Notes under the pieces: generated by a model | Seen by the model: the letters and a program-made list of their open reading frames with translations, nothing else | The model's database searches: none | What the model was told of the DNA's origin: nothing | Origin: Synaphobranchus kaupii | Taxonomy: Eukaryota; Chordata; Actinopteri; Anguilliformes; Synaphobranchidae | Direction: 5' to 3' | Length of the DNA stretch: 64,000 bases | Assembly: GCA_029718625.1 (NCBI GenBank) | Contig: CM056380.1 | Location: 110,986,302-111,050,301, forward strand | Program-made: the position numbers and the translations under genes | Part shown: in pieces, positions 44,942 through 58,142 of the stretch | Position numbering within the stretch: position 1 is the first letter of the stretch | Layout of the letters: each line of letters starts with the position of its first letter

Positions 44942-47900
44942 AGAATATAGTCTTATGTTTTTTCATATTTCCCAAAACACATTTTTCATCATAAATGTCT
45001 TAAAACTCATTATTTTTCACTTATTTCACCGCAGGTATTAAATAAATATAATTTCCTATACATTGGAATAAAAAAATGGCATTTTAAATTTTTTGAACAT
45101 TTTGGCCCTTTTTGGACATAAGACTATAATAGTCTTATGTTTTTTAATTTTCCCCAAAACACATTTTTGATCATAATGTCTTAAAACAAATTATTTTTTC
45201 ACGTATTTCATCACAGTTATTAAATAAATATAAATTCCTATACATTGGAATCAAAAAATGGCATTTTAAATTTTTTGACCATTTTGGCCCTTTTTGGACA
45301 TAAGACTATATAGTCTTATGTTTTTTAATTGTCCCCAAAACACATTTTTGATCATAAATGTCTAAAACTAATTATTTTTCACTTATTTCACCGCTGTTAT
45401 TAGATAAATCTCATTTCCTATACATTGGAATCAAAAAAAGGCATTTTAAATTTTTTAACCATTTTGGCCCTTTTTGGACATAGGACTATAGTCTTATGTT
45501 TTTTAATTTTCCCCAAAACACATTTTTCATCATAAATGTCTTAAAACTAATTATTTTTCACTTATTTCACCGCAGGTATTAGATAAATCTAATTTCCTAT
45601 ACATTGGAATCAAAAAATAGCATTTTAATTTTTTGTGACCATTTTGGCCCTTTTTGGACATAAGACTAGTCTTATGTCTTTACATTTTTCCACAAACACA
45701 TTTTTCATCATAAATGTCTTAAAACTAATTATTTTTCACTTATTTCACCACAGTTATTCAGTAAATAGAATTTCCCATACATTGGAATCAAAAAATGGCA
45801 TTTTAATTTTTTTGACCATTTTGGCCCTTTTTGGACATAAGACTAGTATTATGTCTTTACATTTTTCCACAAACACATTTTTCATCATAAATGTCTTAAA
45901 ACTAATTATTTTTCACTTATTTCACCACAGTTATTCAGTAAATAGAATTTCCCATACATTGGAATCAAAAAATGGCATTTTAATTTTGTTGACATTTTTG
46001 GCCCTTTTTGGACATAAGAATGTAGTCTTTTGTTTTTTCATATTTCCCAAAACACATTTTTCATCATAAATGTCTTAAAACTAATTATTTTTCACTTATT
46101 TCACCGCAGTTATTAGATAAATCTCATTTCCTATACATTGGAATCAAAAAATGGCATTTTAAATTTTTTGACCATTTTGGCCCTTTTTGGATATAAGACT
46201 ATATTCTTATGTTTTTTAATTTTCCCCAAAACACATTTTTGATCATAAATGTCTAAAACTAATTATTTTTCACTTATTTCACCGCAGTTATTAGATAAAT
46301 CTAATTTAACTATACATTGGAATCAAAAAATAGCATTTTAAATTTTTTGACCATTTTGGCCCTTTTTGGACATAAGACTATAGGCTTATGTTTTTTTCAT
46401 ATTCCCCAAAACACATTTTTCATCATAAATGTCTTAAAACTCATTATTTTTCACATATTTCATTGCAGTTATGAAATAAATATAAATTTCTATAGATTGG
46501 ATTCAAAAAATGGCATTTTAAATTTTTTAACCATTTTGGCCGTTTTTGGACATGAGACTATATATAGTCTTATGTTTTTTAATTTTCCCCAAAACACATT
46601 TTTGATCATAAATGTCTTAAAACAAATACTTTTTTCACGTATTTCATCGCAGTTATTAAATAAATATAAATTCCTATAGATCGGAATCAAAAAATGGCAT
46701 TTAAAATTTTTTGACCATTTTGGCCCTTTTTGGACATAGAACTATAGTCTTATGTTTTTCAATTTTCCCCAAAACACATTTTTCATCATAAATGTCTTAA
46801 AACTAATTATTTTTCACTTATTTCACCGCAGTTATTAGATAAATCTAATTTCCTATACATTGGAATCACAAAATAGCATTTTAAATTTTTTGACCATTTT
46901 GGCCCTTTTTGGACATAAGAATATAGTCTTATGTTTTTTCATATTTCCCAAAACACATTTTTCATCATAAATGTCTTAAAACTCATTATTTTTCACTTAT
47001 TTCACCGTAGTTATTAAATAAATATAATTTCCTATACATTGGAATAAAAAAATGGCATTTTAATTTTTTTGACCATTTTGGCCCTTTTTGGACATAAGAA
47101 TATAGTCTTATGTTTTTTCATATTTCCCAAAACACATTTTTCATCATAAATGTCTTAAAACTCATTATTTTTCACTTATTTCACCGCAGGTATTAAATAA
47201 ATATAATTTCCTATACATTGGAATAAAAAAATGGCATTTTAAATTTTTTGAACATTTTGGCCCTTTTTGGACATAAGACTATAATAGTCTTATGTTTTTT
47301 AATTTTCCCCAAAACACATTTTTGATCATAATGTCTTAAAACAAATTATTTTTTCACGTATTTCATCACAGTTATTAAATAAATATAAATTCCTATACAT
47401 TGGAATCAAAAAATGGCATTTTAAATTTTTTGACCATTTTGGCCCTTTTTGGACATAAGACTATATAGTCTTATGTTTTTTAATTGTCCCCAAAACACAT
47501 TTTTGATCATAAATGTCTAAAACTAATTATTTTTCACTTATTTCACCGCTGTTATTAGATAAATCTCATTTCCTATACATTGGAATCAAAAAAAGGCATT
47601 TTAAATTTTTTAACCATTTTGGCCCTTTTTGGACATAGGACTATAGTCTTATGTTTTTTAATTTTCCCCAAAACACATTTTTCATCATAAATGTCTTAAA
47701 ACTAATTATTTTTCACTTATTTCACCGCAGGTATTAGATAAATCTAATTTCCTATACATTGGAATCAAAAAATAGCATTTTAATTTTTTGTGACCATTTT
47801 GGCCCTTTTTGGACATAAGACTAGTCTTATGTCTTTACATTTTTCCACAAACACATTTTTCATCATAAATGTCTTAAAACTAATTATTTTTCACTTATTT

Positions 47901-48585
47901 CACCACAGTTATTCAGTAAATAGAATTTCCCATACATTGGAATCAAAAAATGGCATTTTAATTTTTTTGACCATTTTGGCCCTTTTTGGACATAAGACTA
48001 GTATTATGTCTTTACATTTTTCCACAAACACATTTTTCATCATAAATGTCTTAAAACTAATTATTTTTCACTTATTTCACCACAGTTATTCAGTAAATAG
48101 AATTTCCCATACATTGGAATCAAAAAATGGCATTTTAATTTTGTTGACATTTTTGGCCCTTTTTGGACATAAGAATGTAGTCTTTTGTTTTTTCATATTT
48201 CCCAAAACACATTTTTCATCATAAATGTCTTAAAACTCATTATTTTTCACTTATTTCACCGTAGGTATTAAATAAATATAATTTCCTATACATCGGAATA
48301 AAAAAATGGCATTTTAAATTTTTTGAACATTTTGGCCCTTTTTGGACATAAGACTATAATAGTCTTATGTTTTTTAATTTTCCCCAAAACACATTTTTGA
48401 TCATAAATGTCTTAAAACAAATTATTTTTTCACGTATTTCATCACAGTTATTAAATAAATATAAATTCCTATAGATCGGAATCAAAAAATGGCATTTAAA
48501 ATTTTTTGACCATTTTGGCCCTTTTTGGACATAGGACTATAGTCTTATGTTTTTTAATTTTCCCCAAAACACATTTTCCATCATA

Positions 48586-51500
48586 AATGTCTTAAAACTA
48601 ATTATTTTTCACTTATTTCACCGCAGGTATTAGATAAATCTAATTTCCTATACATTGGAATCAAAAAATAGCATTTTAATTTTTTTGACCATTTTGGCCC
48701 TTTTTGGACATAAGACTAGTCTTATGTCTTTACATTTTTCCACAAACACATTTTTCATCATAAATGTCTTAAAACGAATTATTTTTCACTTATTTCACCA
48801 CAGTTATTCAGTAAATAGAATTTCCCATACATTGGAATCAAAAAATGGCATTTTAATTTTGTTGACATTTTTGGCCCTTTTTGGACGTTGAACTATAATC
48901 AGCAGCCTTACCACCATGCAATCTGCTGCTGCTGAATGGATGAAGCTAAGCATGTGTGGACTTGTTTAGTATTTGGATGGGAGACCTCTTGGGAAAACAA
49001 ATTTGCTGCTGGAAACTTTGTTGGTGGTCCTGTACGAGGCAGTCTTCATTGTAGTCAATTAAACCCCAGTGCAATGATGGGGAATAAACATATTTTTCAA
49101 CATGAATGTCTTAAAACTCATTATTTTTCACATACTTCACCGCAGTTATTAAATAAATATCATTTCCTATGGATCGGAATCAAAAAATGGCATTTTAAAT
49201 TTTTTGACCATTTTGGCCCTTTTTGGACATAAGAATATAGTATTTTGTTTTTTCATATTTCCCAAAACACATTTTTCATCATAAATGTCTTAAAACTCAT
49301 TATTTTTCACTTATTTCACCGCAGGTATTAAATAAATATAATTTCCTATACATTGGAATAAAAAAATGGCATTTTAAATTTTTTGAACATTTTGGCCCTT
49401 TTTGGACATAAGACTATAATAGTCTTATGTTTTTTAATTTTCCCCAAAACACATTTTTGATCATAATGTCTTAAAACAAATTATTTTTTCACGTATTTCA
49501 TCACAGTTATTAAATAAATATAAATTCCTATACATTGGAATCAAAAAATGGCATTTTAAATTTTTTGACCATTTTGGCCCTTTTTGGACATAAGACTATA
49601 TAGTCTTATGTTTTTTAATTGTCCCCAAAACACATTTTTGATCATAAATGTCTAAAACTAATTATTTTTCACTTATTTCACCGCTGTTATTAGATAAATC
49701 TCATTTCCTATACATTGGAATCAAAAAAAGGCATTTTAAATTTTTTAACCATTTTGGCCCTTTTTGGACATAGGACTATAGTCTTATGTTTTTTAATTTT
49801 CCCCAAAACACATTTTTCATCATAAATGTCTTAAAACTAATTATTTTTCACTTATTTCACCGCAGGTATTAGATAAATCTAATTTCCTATACATTGGAAT
49901 CAAAAAATAGCATTTTAATTTTTTGTGACCATTTTGGCCCTTTTTGGACATAAGACTAGTCTTATGTCTTTACATTTTTCCACAAACACATTTTTCATCA
50001 TAAATGTCTTAAAACTAATTATTTTTCACTTATTTCACCACAGTTATTCAGTAAATAGAATTTCCCATACATTGGAATCAAAAAATGGCATTTTAATTTT
50101 TTTGACCATTTTGGCCCTTTTTGGACATAAGACTAGTCTTATGTCTTTACATTTTTCCACAAACACATTTTTCATCATAAATGTCTTAAAACTAATTATT
50201 TTTCACTTATTTCACCACAGTTATTCAGTAAATAGAATTTCCCATACATTGGAATCAAAAAATGGCATTTTAATTTTGTTGACATTTTTGGCCCTTTTTG
50301 GACATAAGAATGTAGTCTTTTGTTTTTTCATATTTCCCAAAACACATTTTTCATCATAAATGTCTTAAAACTAATTATTTTTCACTTATTTCACCGCAGT
50401 TATTAGATAAATCTCATTTCCTATACATTGGAATCAAAAAAATGGCATTTTAAATTTTTTGACCATTTTGGCCCTTTTTGGATATAAGACTATATTCTTA
50501 TGTTTTTTAATTTTCCCCAAAACACATTTTTGATCATAAATGTCTAAAACTAATTATTTTTCACTTATTTCACCGCAGTTATTAGATAAATCTAATTTAA
50601 CTATACATTGGAATCAAAAAATAGCATTTTAAATTTTTTGACCATTTTGGCCCTTTTTGGACATAAGACTATAGGCTTATGTTTTTTTCATATTCCCCAA
50701 AACACATTTTTCATCATAAATGTCTTAAAACTCATTATTTTTCACATATTTCATTGCAGTTATGAAATAAATATAATTTCCTATGGATCGGAATCAAAAA
50801 ATGGCATTTTAAATTTTTTGACCATTTTGGCCCTTTTTGGACATAAGACTATAGGCTTATGTTTTTTTCATATTCCCCAAAACACATTTTTCAACATGAA
50901 TGTCTTAAAACTTATTATTTTTCACATACTTCACCGCAGTTATTAAATAAATATAATTTCCTATGGATCGGAATCAAAAAAATGGCATTTTAAATTTTTT
51001 GACCATTTTGGCCCTTTTTGGACATAAGAATATAGTCTTATGTTTTTTCATATTTCCCAAAACACATTTTTCATCATAAATGTCTTAAAACTCATTATTT
51101 TTCACTTATTTCACCGCAGGTATTAAATAAATATAATTTCCTATACATTGGAATAAAAAAATGGCATTTTAAATTTTTTGAACATTTTGGCCCTTTTTGG
51201 ACATAAGACTATAATAGTCTTATGTTTTTTAATTTTCCCCAAAACACATTTTTGATCATAATGTCTTAAAACAAATTATTTTTTCACGTATTTCATCACA
51301 GTTATTAAATAAATATAAATTCCTATACATTGGAATCAAAAAATGGCATTTTAAATTTTTTGACCATTTTGGCCCTTTTTGGACATAAGACTATATAGTC
51401 TTATGTTTTTTAATTGTCCCCAAAACACATTTTTGATCATAAATGTCTAAAACTAATTATTTTTCACTTATTTCACCGCTGTTATTAGATAAATCTCATT

Positions 51501-53180
51501 TCCTATACATTGGAATCAAAAAAAGGCATTTTAAATTTTTTAACCATTTTGGCCCTTTTTGGACATAGGACTATAGTCTTATGTTTTTTAATTTTCCCCA
51601 AAACACATTTTTCATCATAAATGTCTTAAAACTAATTATTTTTCACTTATTTCACCGCAGGTATTAGATAAATCTAATTTCCTATACATTGGAATCAAAA
51701 AATAGCATTTTAATTTTTTGTGACCATTTTGGCCCTTTTTGGACATAAGACTAGTCTTATGTCTTTACATTTTTCCACAAACACATTTTTCATCATAAAT
51801 GTCTTAAAACTAATTATTTTTCACTTATTTCACCACAGTTATTCAGTAAATAGAATTTCCCATACATTGGAATCAAAAAATGGCATTTTAATTTTTTTGA
51901 CCATTTTGGCCCTTTTTGGACATAAGACTAGTATTATGTCTTTACATTTTTCCACAAACACATTTTTCATCATAAATGTCTTAAAACTAATTATTTTTCA
52001 CTTATTTCACCACAGTTATTCAGTAAATAGAATTTCCCATACATTGGAATCAAAAAATGGCATTTTAATTTTGTTGACATTTTTGGCCCTTTTTGGACAT
52101 AAGAATGTAGTCTTTTGTTTTTTCATATTTCCCAAAACACATTTTTCATCATAAATGTCTTAAAACTAATTATTTTTCACTTATTTCACCGCAGTTATTA
52201 GATAAATCTCATTTCCTATACATTGGAATCAAAAAATGGCATTTTAAATTTTTTGACCATTTTGGCCCTTTTTGGATATAAGACTATATTCTTATGTTTT
52301 TTAATTTTCCCCAAAACACATTTTTGATCATAAATGTCTAAAACTAATTATTTTTCACTTATTTCACCGCAGTTATTAGATAAATCTAATTTAACTATAC
52401 ATTGGAATCAAAAAATAGCATTTTAAATTTTTTGACCATTTTGGCCCTTTTTGGACATAAGACTATAGGCTTATGTTTTTTTCATATTCCCCAAAACACA
52501 TTTTTCATCATAAATGTCTTAAAACTCATTATTTTTCACATATTTCATTGCAGTTATGAAATAAATATAAATTTCTATAGATTGGATTCAAAAAATGGCA
52601 TTTTAAATTTTTTAACCATTTTGGCCGTTTTTGGACATGAGACTATATATAGTCTTATGTTTTTTAATTTTCCCCAAAACACATTTTTGATCATAAATGT
52701 CTTAAAACAAATACTTTTTTCACGTATTTCATCGCAGTTATTAAATAAATATAAATTCCTATAGATCGGAATCAAAAAATGGCATTTAAAATTTTTTGAC
52801 CATTTTGGCCCTTTTTGGACATAGAACTATAGTCTTATGTTTTTCAATTTTCCCCAAAACACATTTTTCATCATAAATGTCTTAAAACTAATTATTTTTC
52901 ACTTATTTCACCGCAGTTATTAGATAAATCTAATTTCCTATACATTGGAATCACAAAATAGCATTTTAAATTTTTTGACCATTTTGGCCCTTTTTGGACA
53001 TAAGAATATAGTCTTATGTTTTTTCATATTTCCCAAAACACATTTTTCATCATAAATGTCTTAAAACTCATTATTTTTCACTTATTTCACCGTAGTTATT
53101 AAATAAATATAATTTCCTATACATTGGAATAAAAAAATGGCATTTTAATTTTTTTGACCATTTTGGCCCTTTTTGGACAT
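48586..53180 (+). repeat. Second copy of the ~6.08-kb super-repeat (aligned part)
   Basis: See 42503-47095. Divergence begins at about 53180, where gactatatagtc replaces gaatatagtc of copy 1. Small one-base A-run differences account for the drifting offset. Confidence 0.85.
48900..49087 (+). repeat. 5S-SINE fragment in satellite, copy 4
   Basis: Duplicate of the copy at 42817 (6,083 bp away), sharing tgtggacttg. Confidence 0.85.
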
Positions 53181-54057
53181 AAGACTATATAGTCTTATGT
53201 TTTTTAATTGTCCCCAAAACACATTTTTGATCATAAATGTCTTAAAAATAATTATTTTTCACTTATTTCACCGCAGTTATTAGATATATCTAAATTCCTA
53301 TAGATCGGAATAAAAAAATGGCATTTTAAATTTTTTGACCATTTTGGCCCTTTTAATTTTCCCCAAAACACATTTTTGATCATAAATGTCTAAAACTAAT
53401 TATTTTTCACTTATTTCACCGCAGTTATTAGATAAATCTAATTTAACTATACATTGGAATCAAAAAATAGCATTTTAAATTTTTTGACCATTTTGGCCCT
53501 TTTTGGACATAAGACTATAGGCTTATGTTTTTTTCATATTCCCCAAAACACATTTTTCAACATGAATGTCTTAAAACTCATTATTTTTCACATACTTCAC
53601 CGCAGTTATTAAATAAATATAATTTCCTATGGATCGGAATCAAAAAATGGCATTTTAAATTTTTTGACCATTTTGGCCCTTTTTGGACATAAGAATATAG
53701 TCTTATGTTTTTTCATATTTCCCAAAACACATTTTTCATCATAAATGTCTTAAAACTCATTATTTTTCACTTATTTCACCGTAGTTATTAAATAGATATA
53801 ATTTCCTATACATTGGAATAAAAAAATGGCATTTTAAATTTTTTGACCATTTTGGCCCTTTTTGGACATAAGACTAGTCTTATGTCTTTACATTTTTCCA
53901 CAAACACATTTTTCATCATAAATGTCTTAAAGCTAATTATTTTTCACTTATTTCACCACAGTTATTCAGTAAATAGAATTTCCCATACATTGGAATCAAA
54001 AAATGGCATTTTAATTTTGTTGACATTTTTGGCCCTTTTTGGACGTTGAACTATAAT

Positions 54058-54247
54058 CAGCAGCTTTGCCACCATGCAATCTGCTGCTGCTGAATTGGAT
54101 GAAGCTAAGCATGTGTGGGCTTGTTTAGTATTTGGATGGGGAGACCTCTTGGGAAAACAAATTTGCTGCTGGAAACTTTGTTGGTGGTCCTGTACGAGGC
54201 AGTCTTCATTGTAGTCAATTAAACCCCAGTGCAATGATGGGGAATAA
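54058..54247 (+). repeat. 5S-SINE fragment in satellite, copy 5
   Basis: Same truncation. Differs by cagctttgcc for cagccttacc and by single extra bases (gaattgg, ggggag). Confidence 0.85.
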
Positions 54248-55663
54248 ACATATTTTTCAACATGAATGTCTTAAAACTCATTATTTTTCACATACTTCAC
54301 CGCAGTTATTAAATAAATATAATTTCCTATGGATCGGAATCAAAAAATGGCATTTTAAATTTTTTGACCATTTTGGCCCTTTTTGGACATAAGAATATAG
54401 TCTTTTGTTTTTTCATATTTCCCAAAACACATTTTTCATCATAAATGTCTTAAAACTCATTATTTTTCACTTATTTCACCGCAGGTATTAAATAAATATA
54501 ATTTCCTATACATTGGAATAAAAAAATGGCATTTTAAATTTTTTGAACATTTTGGCCCTTTTTGGACATAAGACTATAATAGTCTTATGTTTTTTTCATA
54601 TTCTCCAAAACCACATTTTTCATCATAAATGTCTTAAAACTCATTATTTTTCACATATTTCATTGCAGTTATTAAATAAATATAAATTTCTATAGATTGG
54701 AATCAAAAAATGGCATTTTAAATTTTTTAACCATTTTGGCCCTTTTTGGACATAGGACTATAGTCTTATGTTTTTTTCATATTCCCCAAAACACATTTTT
54801 CATCATAAATGTCTTAAAACGAATTATTTTTCACTTATTTCACCACAGTTATTCAGTAAATAGAATTTCCCATACATTGGAATCAAAAAATGGCATTTTA
54901 ATTTTGTTGACATTTTTGGCCCTTTTTGGACATAAGAATATAGTCTTTTGTTTTTTCATATTTCCCAAAACACATTTTTCATCATAAATGTCTTAAAACT
55001 AATTATTTTTCACTTATTTCACCGTAGGTATTAAATAAATATAATTTCCTATACATTGGAATAAAAAAATGGCATTTTAAATTTTTTTGAACATTTTGGC
55101 CCTTTTTGGACATAAGACTATAATAGTCTTATGTTTTTTAATTTTCCCCAAAACACAATTTTGATCATAAATGTCTTAAAACAAATTATTTTTTCACGTA
55201 TTTCATCACAGTTATTAAATAAATATAAATTCCTATAGATCGGAATCAAAAAACGGCATTTAAAATTTTTTGACCATTTTGGCCCTTTTTGGACATAGGA
55301 CTATAGTCTTATGTTTTTTAATTTTCCCCAAAACACATTTTCCATCATAAATGTCTTAAAACTAATTATTTTTCACTTATTTCACCGCAGGTATTAGATA
55401 AATCTAATTTCCTATACATTGGAATCAAAAAATAGCATTTTAATTTTTTTGACCATTTTGGCCCTTTTTGGACATAAGACTAGTCTTATGTCTTTACATT
55501 TTTCCACAAACACATTTTTCATCATAAATGTCTTAAAACGAATTATTTTTCACTTATTTCACCACAGTTATTCAGTAAATAGAATTTCCTATACATTGGA
55601 ATAAAAAAATGGCATTTTAATTTTGTTGACATTTTTGGCCCTTTTTGGACGTTGAACTATAAT

Positions 55664-55855
55664 CAGCAGCCTTACCACCATGCAATCTGCTGCTGCTGAA
55701 TGGATGAAGCTAAGCATGTGTGGGCTTGTTTAGTATTTGGATGGGAGACCTCTTGGGGAAAACAAATTTGCTGCTGGAAACTTTGTTGGTGGTCCTGTAC
55801 GAGGCAGTCTTCATTGTAGTCAATTAAACCCCAGTGCAATGATGGGGAATAAACA
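55664..55855 (+). repeat. 5S-SINE fragment in satellite, copy 6
   Basis: Same limits as the other five, with one extra G in cttggggaaaac. Confidence 0.85.
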
Positions 55856-57925
55856 TATTTTTCAACATGAATGTCTTAAAACTCATTATTTTTCACATAC
55901 TTCACCGCAGTTATTAAATAAATATAATTTCCTATGGATCGGAATCAAAAAATGGCATTTTAAATTTTTTGACCATTTTGGCCCTTTTTGGACATAAGAC
56001 TATAGTCTTATGTTTTTTTAATTGTCCCCAAAAACACATTTTGATCATAAATGTCTAAAACTAATTATTTTTCACTTATTTCACCGCAGTTATTAGATAA
56101 ATCTCATTTCCTATACATTGGAATCAAAAAATGGCATTTTAAATTTTTTGACCATTTTGGCCCTTTTTGGATATAAGACTATATTCTTATGTTTTTTAAT
56201 TTTCCCCAAAACACATTTTTGATCATAAATGTCTAAAACTAATTATTTTTCACTTATTTCACCGCAGTTATTAGATAAATCTAATTTAACTATACATTGG
56301 AATCAAAAAATAGCATTTTAAATTTTTTGACCATTTTGGCCCTTTTTGGACATAAGACTATAGGCTTATGTTTTTTTCATATTCCCCCAAAACACATTTT
56401 TCATCATAAATGTCTTAAAACTCATTATTTTTCACATATTTCATTGCAGTTATGAAATAAATATAAATTTCTATAGATTGGATTCAAAAAATGGCATTTT
56501 AAATTTTTTTTACCATTTTGGCCGTTTTTGGACATGAGACTATATATAGTCTTATGTTTTTTAATTTTCCCCAAAACACATTTTTGATCATAAATGTCTT
56601 AAAACAAATAATTTTTTCACGTATTTCATCGCAGTTATTAAATAAATATAAATTCCTATAGATCGGAATCAAAAAATGGCATTTAAAATTTTTTGACCAT
56701 TTTGGCCCTTTTTTGGACATAGGACTATAGTCTTATGTTTTTCAATTTTCCCCAAAACACATTTTTCATCATAAATGTCTTAAAACTAATTATTTTTCAC
56801 TTATTTCACCGCAGTTATTAGATAAATCTAATTTCCTATACATTGGAATCACAAAATAGCATTTTAAATTTTTTGACCATTTTGGCCCTTTTTGGACATA
56901 AGAATATAGTCTTATGTTTTTTCATATTTCCCAAAACACATTTTTCATCATAAATGTCTTAAAACTCATTATTTTTCACTTATTTCACCGTAGTTATTAA
57001 ATAAATATAATTTCCTATACATTGGAATAAAAAAATGGCATTTTAAATTTTTTGACCATTTTGGCCCTTTTTGGACATAAGACTATAGTCTTATGTTTTT
57101 TAATTTTCCCCAAAACACATTTTTCATCATAAATGTCTTAAAACTCATTATTTTTCACTTATTTCACCGCAGGTATTAAATAAATATAATTTCCTATACA
57201 TTGGAATAAAAAAATGGCATTTTAATTTTTTTGACCATTTTGGCCCTTTTTGGACATAAGACTATATAGTCTTATGTTTTTTAATTGTCCCCAAAACACA
57301 TTTTTCATTATAAATGTCTTAAAACTAATTATTTTTCACTTATTTCACCGCAGTTATTAGATAAATCTAATTTCCTATACATTGGAATCACAAAATAGCA
57401 TTTTAAATTTTTTGACCATTTTGGCCCTTTTTGGACATAAGACTATATAGTCTTATGTTTTTTCATATTCCCCAAAACACATTTTTCATCATAAATGTCT
57501 TAAAACTCATTATTTTTCACATATTTCATTGCAGTAATTAAATAATTATAACTTTCTATAGATTGGAATCAAAAAATGGCATTTTAAATTTTTTGACCAC
57601 ATTTTTCATCATAAATGTCTTAAAACTCATTATTTTTCACTTATTTCACCGTAGTGCTTAGATATATCTAAATTCCTATAGATCGGAATAAAAAAAAGGC
57701 ATTTTAATTTTTTTGACCATTTTGGCCCTTTTTGGACATAAGACTAGTCTTATGTCTTTACATTTTTCCACAAACACATTTTTCATCATAAATGTCTTAA
57801 AACGCATTATTTTTCACATATTTCATCACAGTTATTAAAGAAATCTAATTTAACTATACATTGGAATGAAAAAATAGCATTTTAAATTTTTTTACCATTT
57901 TGGCCCTTTTTGGACATAAGACTAT

Positions 57926-58142
57926 TCGAGGCATTAGATGAAAGAAAGGCACCTATTGCAATTCATTTTTTTTGTGGGAAACATTTATTGACTGAGTATT
58001 TTTACCACATTGCTGCCATTGACTTACATGGGGAAAGACCTATACTGGAGCCAATCGCAGTGGCGCTAGTGAGCAACGGCACAATTGCCGCTCCCAGCCC
58101 AACCAGGAAGTGAGCTTCAAAACAAAAGCTCAGTCTTGGCCC
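57926..58142 (+). repeat. Dispersed repeat, copy 1 (adjoins the satellite)
   Basis: aggcattagatgaaagaaag, cacctattgcaatt, ccattgacttacatggggaa, agtggcgctagtgagcaacg and aaccaggaagtgagcttcaa are shared with 62495-62699 plus 63386-63402. The satellite stops in mid-monomer at 57925, so this is an insertion or junction edge. Confidence 0.8.

Larger units (their letters stand above)
42503..47095 (+). repeat. First copy of a ~6.08-kb satellite super-repeat (aligned part)
   Basis: Matches 48586-53180 almost base for base at an offset of 6083-6085. Marker positions: 42572/48655, 43842/49925, 44524/50608, 45635/51720, 46317/52402. The left end falls in the N gap. Confidence 0.85.
38771..57925 (+). 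repeat. Homogeneous ~180-bp satellite array
   Basis: About 19 kb of head-to-tail monomers; consecutive copies in 38.8-39.9 kb are exactly 180 bp. The monomer contains gaccattttggccctttttg, the dyad cataagactatagtcttatg, aaaacacatttttcatcata, aatgtcttaaaactaattat and ttatttcaccgcagttatta. It is strongly AT-rich. The dyad centre varies in TA number while staying symmetric. Because 180 is a multiple of three, one frame stays open across monomers and yields spurious 60-144-residue open frames. Broken by a 500-N gap and by six embedded SINE fragments. Confidence 0.97.

Noticed and set aside
39006..56000. Recurrent 60-144-residue open frames (ESKNGILNFLTILALFGHKT...) across the array
   Set aside because: They follow the satellite: a 180-bp unit is divisible by three, so one frame stays open through several monomers. 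They are low-complexity, have no conserved start, and change with each monomer variant.
38771..57925. A CRISPR-like array (regular repeats)
   Set aside because: The units are full-length 180-bp satellite monomers without unique spacers, in a vertebrate genome.
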